A DNA stretch of 9,281 nucleotides from DAOTVD01 sp034437075. GTDB taxonomy: Bacteria; Chloroflexota; Anaerolineae; Aggregatilineales; J027. The notes below the pieces were generated by a model. That model saw only the letters and a list, made by a program, of their open reading frames with translations, had not been told where the DNA came from and made no database searches. This document shows, piece after piece, positions 1 to 5,689 of the stretch. Position 1 is the first letter of the stretch. Each line of letters begins with the position of its first letter. Both the position numbers and the translations under genes were made by a program. The stretch spans positions 1 through 9,281 of the forward strand of contig DAOTVD010000131.1 of assembly GCA_034437075.1 (NCBI GenBank). The letters run 5' to 3'.

Positions 1-53
1 ATTTTACGCGCGATGCTGCGCAAATTAACCCGTTCTACCTCAAGGCTCCCTGA
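1..53 (+). CDS. tsaB: C-terminal end of a TsaB-like protein (partial)
   Basis: Read in the frame that begins at base 3, the first bases encode the tail FTRDAAQINPFYLKAP followed by a TGA stop at 51-53. A tail of the form 'P-x-Y-L-(R/K)-x-P' is typical of the C-terminus of TsaB, the non-catalytic partner of TsaD in making the threonylcarbamoyladenosine (t6A) modification of tRNA. The stop codon overlaps the ATG of the following rimI gene by one base, and tsaB-rimI is a widespread bacterial gene order. That neighbourhood is the main support, because only 16 residues are visible. The rest of the gene lies before the window. Confidence 0.6.
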   Translation, partial: FTRDAAQINPFYLKAP

Positions 54-658
54 TGTACCGTGCACGACCCTACACACCTAAAGACCTACATCCGTTAATG
101 ATTTTGAACCAGCAATGCTTCAGTATGCCGTGGTCTGTGCAGGCCGTGCGTTTTGATGCGGAAGAAAACACCTATTCTCATTGGGCAGTATTGGAAGAAG
201 CCGCCCCAGCACAAGAGAAAGCCCCCTGGCAAAGTTGGCTACGCCGCCTGATCGGCTCGGAACCTGCGCCCCATTTGATCGGGTTTGGGGCGTTTTGGGT
301 GATGCATGGCGAAGCGCATATCACTAGCCTGGGCATTGCGCCGACGTATCGTGGGCATGGCTTGGGCGAGGTCATCCTGAGTAGTATATTGCAACGCGCA
401 GCCACAGCGGGGGGACGCTATTCTACATTAGAAGTCCGGGTCAGCAACCAACCCGCCCAACGGTTATACTCTAAGTACAGTTATCGGGTGGTTGGTCGTA
501 AGCCTAGTTATTACCATGATAATGGAGAGGATGCCTTAGTGATGCGTACACGACCCTTTGACACACCCGAATATCAAAATTTGCTGCGGTGGCGCGTGGC
601 TCAACTACACCACCGCACGCAGTGGGTTGATGATTTTGCCAACAAATCAGGTTCGTAA
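53..658 (+). CDS. rimI: RimI-like ribosomal-protein/protein N-acetyltransferase (GNAT)
   Basis: A 201-residue GNAT-fold protein predicted to transfer acetyl from acetyl-CoA to a protein N-terminus; in enterobacteria RimI acetylates ribosomal protein S18. The acetyl-CoA pyrophosphate-binding motif is RGHGLG at residues 100-105, just after the strand HITSLGIAP. Glu127 (in LEVR) and Tyr139 (in RLYSKY) are 12 apart, as are the base and acid of Salmonella RimI. The N-terminal PWS segment and the terminal DALVM strand also fit RimI. RimI is usually about 150 residues; here about 24 extra residues (roughly 50-73, Trp/Arg/Pro-rich) sit in a loop between early strands, and about 35 more follow the core. 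The ATG overlaps the tsaB stop, with an AAGG ribosome-binding site at 42-45. A 12-base gap separates it from the next gene, so the three are probably co-transcribed. Confidence 0.87.
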   Translation: MYRARPYTPKDLHPLMILNQQCFSMPWSVQAVRFDAEENTYSHWAVLEEAAPAQEKAPWQSWLRRLIGSEPAPHLIGFGAFWVMHGEAHITSLGIAPTYRGHGLGEVILSSILQRAATAGGRYSTLEVRVSNQPAQRLYSKYSYRVVGRKPSYYHDNGEDALVMRTRPFDTPEYQNLLRWRVAQLHHRTQWVDDFANKSGS

Positions 659-670
659 AGCATCAAGGCC

Positions 671-1297
671 ATGAAACCCGAAGCACGCCAAGCCATCCTA
701 GAAGCCGTCGCGCACCAAGTCGCAGGCTGTACGCTGTGCGCATTGCACCAGAGCCGCCAGGCGGCGATCCCTGGCGAGGGGCCGCTCAAGGCGGATGTGC
801 TGTTCGTGACCCCCGCGCCAACCCCATCCGAAGATGCGGCCAACGTGGTATTGGTGGGCCGGGCCGGCATTGTGTTTGATCAACTGCTGAGCACTATCGG
901 ATTGACGCGCGCGGGGGTCTTCGTGACGCCGCTCGTAAAATGTCGCCCGCCGCACGGCCATACACCATCCGAAACGGAAATTGAGACCTGCACGGCGTAT
1001 CTAAACGCCCAAATCCGCGCCGTGGACCCGCTCATCGTGGCCTTGCTCGGGCGCGCCAGCTTGACCCACTTCTTCCCCGAAGCGGCTTTGCTGGAAGCCC
1101 ATGGCGAACTCTTAGCCTACGCCGACCGTTTCTACTTTCCGTTGCACCATCCTAGCGCCATAGAACAAAATCCGGGCTTGCGCCCGGTTCTGGAAGCGGA
1201 TTTTCGGGCACTCGGCGCGGCAATCCAACATCTGAAGGAGCGCATTCCGCCATCATCCGCAGATAACACGCCCCCGGCTCAATTGCCCTTGCTGTAG
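671..1297 (+). CDS. Uracil-DNA glycosylase family 4-like protein with altered active site
   Basis: A 208-residue protein of the uracil-DNA glycosylase superfamily, closest to the Fe-S-containing family 4. The four cysteines expected to hold a [4Fe-4S] cluster are present at 20, 23, 91 and 107 (CxxC, KCRPP and 16 residues later). The segments IPGEG, VGRAG, VKCRPP and the C-terminal HPS loop (His160) all fit the fold. The first catalytic motif, usually GE(A/G)PG, reads TPAPT at 47-51; the Phe that stacks on uracil appears as Leu61; and the Asn of the 'TN' segment is Pro87. Glu54 and His160 are kept. It may therefore recognise another base or be a binding or structural protein rather than a classical uracil glycosylase. 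The Pro-rich tail ends in QLPLL, which resembles a sliding-clamp binding motif. It follows rimI by 12 bases and ends tail-to-tail with the dehydrogenase gene, one base apart. Confidence 0.82.
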   Translation: MKPEARQAILEAVAHQVAGCTLCALHQSRQAAIPGEGPLKADVLFVTPAPTPSEDAANVVLVGRAGIVFDQLLSTIGLTRAGVFVTPLVKCRPPHGHTPSETEIETCTAYLNAQIRAVDPLIVALLGRASLTHFFPEAALLEAHGELLAYADRFYFPLHHPSAIEQNPGLRPVLEADFRALGAAIQHLKERIPPSSADNTPPAQLPLL

Positions 1298-1298
1298 C

Positions 1299-2630
1299 CT
1301 ATAAGCGCACGACGCGCGCCTGGCCCGTGGAGTTGTTCACCGCATTGCGCGTATCGACAATCACCCGGCCATGGTCAACTATCTCTTGCCAGTCGTAGGT
1401 GCTGTGGTTGGTGACGATCACCAGGCAATCTTGCGCGGCCAGCCAGTCGGTGCTGTATGTTTCACTGTGCCATGTTTCGCCATCCAGCTTAACCTGCGGC
1501 ACATACGGATCATGAAATGTCACGGTAGCGCCTTTGTCGCGCAAAAGCTGGATGATGTCCAGCGCGGGGCTTTCGCGCACATCGTCAATATCGCGCTTAT
1601 ACGCCACGCCAATGACCCCAATCTTGGCCCCGCGCACCGCTTTGGCGCTATCATTCAGCGCATCCGTGACTTTATCCAGCACGTAATAGGGCATGGATGT
1701 GTTCACTTCGCTGGCTAGTTCGATGAAGCGGGCCGTATAGTTGAGCGTTTTCAGCTTCCAACTGAGGTAATGCGGATCAATCGGGATGCAGTGCCCGCCC
1801 AGGCCCGGCCCAGGATAGAAGGGCATAAACCCAAAAGGCTTGGAAGCGGCGGCGTCGATCACTTCCCAGACATTCACGCCCAGTTTATCGCACATGAGCG
1901 CCACTTCATTCACCAGGCCGATGTTCACCGCGCGGAAGGTGTTTTCCAGCAATTTGACCATCTCGGCAGCGGTAGGCGACGAAACCGTGATGACATCATC
2001 CACGATGTGACGATAGTAATCATGCGCAACTTGTTCGCAAGCGGGGGTCATGCCGCCGACGACCTTGGGCGTATTCCGCACCGTGAAAACCTGGTTGCCG
2101 GGGTCGATGCGCTCGGGCGAAAAGGCCACGAACAGATTCTCGCCAAGTTTCAGTTCAGGCGATTCGAGCAAGCGCGGCGCCAGAAGCTCTTGGGTCGTGC
2201 CGGGGTAGGTGGTGCTCTCCAAGATGACCAATAAACCAGGGTGGCTCACCCGGGCGATTTCTTCTGTCGACTGGATAACGTAGGTCATGTCGGGGTCTTT
2301 GGTTTTGCGTAGCGGCGTGGGCACGCAAATGCTGATGACATCTGCTTCGCGCAAAATGTCGTAGCTGGTATAGGCTTTGAGCTTGCCGTTTTTGCTCAGC
2401 GGTGCGACCTGCTCGGTCGGGATGTCTGGAATATAGCTTTCTCCGGCATTGAGCATATCGACTTTGGCCTGGGTGAGGTCTACCCCCAAGACCTCAAAGC
2501 CCACTTCGGCGAAGGCCACCGCCAGGGGCAACCCCACGTAGCCCAAGCCCACTACACCGATCTTGGCAGTTTTGTCTTCCAGCTTACGCAGAAGCTGCTC
2601 GTGATAATTCGTCTGAATATTTTCCGTCAC
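1299..2630 (-). CDS. UDP-N-acetylglucosamine/UDP-glucose 6-dehydrogenase family protein (WbpA-like)
   Basis: A 443-residue NAD-dependent nucleotide-sugar 6-dehydrogenase that oxidises the C6 hydroxyl of a UDP-hexose to a carboxylate in two steps. The N-terminal Rossmann motif is GLGYVG at 28-33. Family landmarks follow in order: VPTP at 103-106, ESTTYPGTT at 138-146, FSPERIDPG at 170-178, Lys226 and Asn230 in the EMVKLLEN helix, and catalytic Cys281 in GGHCIPIDP. The C-terminal UDP-binding domain carries GVAYKRDIDDVRESP at 341-355. The full length and these motifs fit the WbpA/UDP-GlcNAc dehydrogenase branch better than UDP-glucose dehydrogenase, but substrate cannot be fixed by eye. The start is GTG, with a strong ribosome-binding site inside the last codons of the upstream epimerase gene, four bases away, so the two are translationally coupled. 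Confidence 0.85.
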   Translation of the reverse strand: MTENIQTNYHEQLLRKLEDKTAKIGVVGLGYVGLPLAVAFAEVGFEVLGVDLTQAKVDMLNAGESYIPDIPTEQVAPLSKNGKLKAYTSYDILREADVISICVPTPLRKTKDPDMTYVIQSTEEIARVSHPGLLVILESTTYPGTTQELLAPRLLESPELKLGENLFVAFSPERIDPGNQVFTVRNTPKVVGGMTPACEQVAHDYYRHIVDDVITVSSPTAAEMVKLLENTFRAVNIGLVNEVALMCDKLGVNVWEVIDAAASKPFGFMPFYPGPGLGGHCIPIDPHYLSWKLKTLNYTARFIELASEVNTSMPYYVLDKVTDALNDSAKAVRGAKIGVIGVAYKRDIDDVRESPALDIIQLLRDKGATVTFHDPYVPQVKLDGETWHSETYSTDWLAAQDCLVIVTNHSTYDWQEIVDHGRVIVDTRNAVNNSTGQARVVRL

Positions 2631-2634
2631 GGGG

Positions 2635-3630
2635 TCATCCTCCCTGCTGTTGTGCTTGAAAATAGGCGATCATTTGCGCGATGGTTTCATCCAAAGCAGT
2701 GGACGTTTGCCAATCGATGGTCGCCTTGATCTTTTCGGTATCCGGTACACGCCGCCGCATGTCTTCGTAGCCCGCTTTATAGGCTTGTTCGTAGGGCACA
2801 TGCACAATTTCGGACGTGCTGTGTGTCGCCTTTCTGACCTTATGCGCCAGGTCTAAAATCGTGATTTCTTCCGAACTGCCCACGTTATAGATTTCGCCCA
2901 GGGTGTTGTCGCTACGCGACAGGCGGGCTATCGCATCGACCACGTCGTAGACGTTGCCAAAGCAGCGGCTTTGTTGGCCATCGTCATAAACCTGGATGGG
3001 TTCCCCGGCCAGGGCAGCCTGAATGAAGCGGGGGAGCACCATGCCATAATGCCCAACCTGGCGCGGCCCGACCGTATTAAACAACCGGAAGATGGTCACG
3101 GGCAAGTTCGCGTCGTCAAAATAGGCCAGTGCTAAAAACTCATCCAGCGCCTTGCTGACGGCGTAACTCCAGCGGCTTTTGGTCGTCGCGCCAAAGACAC
3201 TATCCTGGTCTTCGCGGAACGGTACTTGGCTAGATTTGCCATACACTTCGGAAGTCGAGGCTAGCAGCGTCCGTTTACGATAGCGCCGCGCCGCTTGCAA
3301 AACACGCTCGGTACCACCGATATTGATCTCGATGGTATCTATGGGGCGCTCAACGATCAGTTGCACCCCCACCGCCGCCGCCAGATGAAAAACCACCGTG
3401 CATTCACTCACTAGACGATCCATCACCATATCGTTGCGGATGTCTTCCAAGGCAAAAGCAAACGTTGGCCTATCAACCAGATGCGCGATATTTTCCCATC
3501 GTCCGGTGGATAGATTATCAACGACGGTGACCCGATAGCCATCGGCTAGCAAACGATCTGCTAGATGGCTGCCAATAAAGCCCGCCCCGCCGGTAATCAG
3601 GGCATGGGGTTGAATGTGGTTAGATGCCAT
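2635..3630 (-). CDS. NAD-dependent nucleotide-sugar epimerase/decarboxylase (extended SDR, UXS-like)
   Basis: A 331-residue extended short-chain dehydrogenase acting on a nucleotide sugar. The NAD-binding glycine motif GGAGFIG is at 14-20, and the NAD-ribose contact region VDNLSTGR at 37-44. The active site is STSEVYG at 125-131 with Tyr156-xxx-Lys160 (YAVSK). The C-terminal substrate part includes RLFNTVGPRQ at 182-191 and YGMVLPRF at 195-202. A Glu beside the catalytic Ser (SEVYG) is seen in UDP-glucuronate decarboxylases and ArnA, as well as in some dehydratases, and differs from GalE-type epimerases. With the adjacent 6-dehydrogenase, the product is plausibly a decarboxylated or C4-epimerised UDP-uronic acid. 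I chose the ATG at 3630; a TTG at 3645 is in frame and adds five residues, and neither has a strong ribosome-binding site. The stop sits four bases before the dehydrogenase start. Confidence 0.82.
   Translation of the reverse strand: MASNHIQPHALITGGAGFIGSHLADRLLADGYRVTVVDNLSTGRWENIAHLVDRPTFAFALEDIRNDMVMDRLVSECTVVFHLAAAVGVQLIVERPIDTIEINIGGTERVLQAARRYRKRTLLASTSEVYGKSSQVPFREDQDSVFGATTKSRWSYAVSKALDEFLALAYFDDANLPVTIFRLFNTVGPRQVGHYGMVLPRFIQAALAGEPIQVYDDGQQSRCFGNVYDVVDAIARLSRSDNTLGEIYNVGSSEEITILDLAHKVRKATHSTSEIVHVPYEQAYKAGYEDMRRRVPDTEKIKATIDWQTSTALDETIAQMIAYFQAQQQGG
2639..2645 (-). promoter_or_regulatory. Ribosome-binding site of the 6-dehydrogenase gene
   Basis: On the minus strand AGGGAGG lies eight bases before the GTG start. 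It is encoded within the last codons of the epimerase gene and just before its TGA stop. It supports the GTG start and tight translational coupling of the two sugar genes. Confidence 0.7.
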
Positions 3631-3681
3631 GTGCTCAGGTGTCAATTTGTTGTACTTCGGTTTATCCGTAAATGGTAACGA

Positions 3682-3687
3682 ATTATA
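3682..3687 (-). promoter_or_regulatory. Candidate -10 box upstream of the epimerase-dehydrogenase pair
   Basis: The minus strand reads TATAAT here, a perfect match to a sigma-70-type -10 element. It would give a leader of about 45 bases to the ATG at 3630. No convincing TTGACA-like -35 box stands 16-18 bases upstream (that stretch is taken by an inverted repeat), so the promoter is plausible but not certain. It lies in the only intergenic gap of this minus-strand run large enough for one. Confidence 0.4.
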
Positions 3688-3689
3688 GC

Positions 3690-3707
3690 CGCCCTTCCCA
3701 GGGGCGG
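3690..3707 (-). terminator. GC-rich hairpin after the lytic transglycosylase gene (possible weak terminator)
   Basis: CCGCCC and GGGCGG form a six-pair stem around a seven-base loop. The hairpin lies about 40 bases beyond the transglycosylase stop, in its direction of transcription, and before the start of the epimerase gene. On the minus strand it is followed by CTATAATTCGTT rather than a run of T, so it is a poor intrinsic terminator. It also abuts the candidate -10 box and could instead affect that promoter. Confidence 0.3.
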
Positions 3708-3746
3708 TCTACTGACGATTCTGACGCTCGCCTGACAACCCGCCAT

Positions 3747-4472
3747 TCAGGGTTGAAACAGTTCCTGAACGGCGCGCGCGTCTTCACACAGCAAGCGCCC
3801 CCCCGCCGTTTGCCAACGCGCCAGCGTATCACTTTGGGCCAACCCGCGCGATGCATCACCGTAAATGCCCGTTCCCCAGTTGTAGTAGTATTGCGATTCG
3901 GTCGGCCAACGATTCTGCGGGACGCCGATCACGCTTGGCCCGGCGTTGTAGCACGCGAACGACTCGCCCAGATTATAATCCGACCACACGAGGCAATCGA
4001 CCAAATGATCAATCCCGTTTTGGGCATTTGTTTCGGGGTTCATCTGGTTTTCACCGTACTCAAAATGTAGCGGCATCACCTGAAAAAGCCCCTGCGCCCC
4101 AGCTATCGAAATTGCGTGCGGGTTGCCGCAGGATTCAATCTGCATAATCGTAGCGAGTAGATTCGGGTTTAGGCTACGTTGTTGGCCCCAGCGCCGGATG
4201 TCTTCTTCCCAGTAGAGCACTTCGGGGCTGAAAAGCTCCGCTAGTTCGGCATCCCCGCGCCGGATGCCATCATACTGGCCGCTAGCCCCCTGGCTGACCA
4301 TGCGCGTATCGACTGCCTCGCGCATTTCCACCAGCGAATCGGGTTGGCTGAACAAGAAAATCGCACCCAAGATGGCCAGACCCAACACCAGGCGAAAGAC
4401 CATTTGTAGGGTCGTGAGCCCCGGTTGGCTAGCACTCCCCGTCTTGCGGACACGAGATTTTGACTCTGGCAT
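3747..4472 (-). CDS. Membrane-anchored lytic transglycosylase (SLT domain)
   Basis: A 241-residue protein with one membrane segment near residues 20-43 (hydrophobic, after a Lys/Arg-rich N-terminus), then an SLT-type domain outside the membrane. This enzyme class cleaves the MurNAc-GlcNAc bond of peptidoglycan with formation of 1,6-anhydroMurNAc. The catalytic Glu113 lies in IMQIESCG; GAQGLFQVMP (about 125-134), the NGIDHL helix (about 152-157) and CYNAGP (about 174-179) are the other SLT landmarks. Several Cys residues (for example 115, 160 and 174) are unusual for an exported domain and may form disulfides. I chose the ATG at 4472 because AAGG stands five bases before it; a GTG at 4478 is in frame and adds two residues. 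The protease gene ends at 4480, so the two are adjacent and probably coupled. Confidence 0.85.
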   Translation of the reverse strand: MPESKSRVRKTGSASQPGLTTLQMVFRLVLGLAILGAIFLFSQPDSLVEMREAVDTRMVSQGASGQYDGIRRGDAELAELFSPEVLYWEEDIRRWGQQRSLNPNLLATIMQIESCGNPHAISIAGAQGLFQVMPLHFEYGENQMNPETNAQNGIDHLVDCLVWSDYNLGESFACYNAGPSVIGVPQNRWPTESQYYYNWGTGIYGDASRGLAQSDTLARWQTAGGRLLCEDARAVQELFQP

Positions 4473-4479
4473 AAGCACC

Positions 4480-5673
4480 TTATGTAGCTAAGTTTACGAA
4501 CGAAACGGGGCTAGGCACGAAGACCAGCACGAAAATCAACAGCGCGATGATGCCCAATATCCGGCGCCGAGGGTCTAGCGGGGTAATGTCGTTCATGGGG
4601 ACAGCATACGCGCGCCCAAAGAATAACAACAAAAATACCCACAGAATCCAGCCGGGGTTATTGAAGGCCAAGACGATCATAAAAATTAACGCGGGCCAAT
4701 ATAAACGCCTGGCGCGTGGCCCCAGCAAGGTATACAAGACATGCCCGCCGTCTAGCTGGCCCACTGGCAACAGGTTCAGCCCAGTGACGAACAGCCCGGT
4801 CCAGCCCGCAAAGGCAAACTGATTCAGGAACATATCGCGCGAGTCGCTGGGTAACCATTCGCCATGCACGACATACTTGGCCGCGCCGTAAAAGATCGAA
4901 TTACCTTCCAGGATATAACCGCATTGGCTTTCGTCTTCGGCGCAGTCTTCTTCGGTGGGCAGCGGTTCAATCTCGGATGTGTAAATCCCTAAAAACAAGA
5001 TAGGGATGGCGAAAATTAGCCCGGCCAGTGGCCCCGCAACGCCGACATCGAAAAGCTGTTTGCGGTTGCGCATGGGCTCGCGCAGTTGGATGAACGCGCC
5101 CAATGTCCCGAAAAACAAAAACGGCATCGGGATGAAATAGGGCAAGGTGACCGCCACATTATGATGCCGGGCGGCGAAATAGTGCCCTAGTTCGTGCGCC
5201 CCCAAGATCAACATAATGCTGATGGCGTAGGGCAAGCCCGTGAAAATATCGCCCAGGCCCGCGAAGCTGCCGCTCATCGTCGCGCCCACAAACATGGTGC
5301 TGAAGACCGTCAGCACCAACAGCACCGCGTTGAGGTACCAGGGCCGTTCGGGCGGGGCGTAGCGCCCTTCGAGCACCACCACCTGATGCTTGTCAGATTG
5401 TTGGTCGGTGGTCATGTAGGCATGGGCATTGAGGTCGGCCAGCGCCGCGTCCAGGGTATCGAAGGCGGTGTCGGCATCCAGGCGCAGTTGCCCGCTAAAA
5501 TGGCCCAGCACGCGCGCGGGCATGCGCTGGGTGGTGCCCGTTTCCATGGATTCGATGGCGAGCACCTCGCTCACCGCTGCTTCGATCTGGCTTTGGGGTT
5601 GTGCTTCGGGTTGAAAGGCGGGTTGGCGTGGTGCTTCGTATTCGGCACCCGCTGTTGATAATTCATCAAACAT
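4480..5673 (-). CDS. Site-2 protease family intramembrane zinc metalloprotease (M50)
   Basis: A 397-residue polytopic membrane protease. The zinc-binding HELGH motif is at 160-164 within a hydrophobic helix, and the third ligand is expected from Asp308 in NLLPVGQLDGGH (300-311). FGTLGAFI (188-195) and GPLAG (214-218) are further family signatures. This arrangement, with PYFIPMP after the HExxH helix, resembles the EGY/cyanobacterial-type branch rather than RseP, and no PDZ domain is seen. About eight hydrophobic segments can be counted between residue 115 and 390. The first 110 residues are soluble: a Gln/Glu/Pro-rich stretch (15-35) and then a small alpha/beta-looking region. An acidic loop at 239-252 holds two cysteines (244 and 251). 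Substrate is unknown; site-2 proteases often cut anti-sigma factors or other membrane regulators. The gene lies 16 bases after the lipoprotein gene and one base before the longest start of the transglycosylase. Confidence 0.87.
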   Translation of the reverse strand: MFDELSTAGAEYEAPRQPAFQPEAQPQSQIEAAVSEVLAIESMETGTTQRMPARVLGHFSGQLRLDADTAFDTLDAALADLNAHAYMTTDQQSDKHQVVVLEGRYAPPERPWYLNAVLLVLTVFSTMFVGATMSGSFAGLGDIFTGLPYAISIMLILGAHELGHYFAARHHNVAVTLPYFIPMPFLFFGTLGAFIQLREPMRNRKQLFDVGVAGPLAGLIFAIPILFLGIYTSEIEPLPTEEDCAEDESQCGYILEGNSIFYGAAKYVVHGEWLPSDSRDMFLNQFAFAGWTGLFVTGLNLLPVGQLDGGHVLYTLLGPRARRLYWPALIFMIVLAFNNPGWILWVFLLLFFGRAYAVPMNDITPLDPRRRILGIIALLIFVLVFVPSPVSFVNLAT

Positions 5674-5689
5674 ACGTTAAGAACCTAGC

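Noticed and set aside
659..670. Possible promoter or terminator between rimI and the glycosylase gene
   Set aside because: Only 12 bases separate the genes and no hairpin or promoter element is present; they are most simply one operon.
1371..2234. Long plus-strand open frames (115 and 154 codons) opposite the dehydrogenase gene
   Set aside because: They are antisense to a clearly conserved enzyme, have His/Arg/Gly-rich composition with no recognisable domain, and arise from the codon bias of the GC-rich opposite strand.
5194..5658. 154-codon plus-strand frame opposite the site-2 protease
   Set aside because: It mirrors the protease coding strand, is very His/Gly/Gln-rich and shows no domain or ribosome-binding site.
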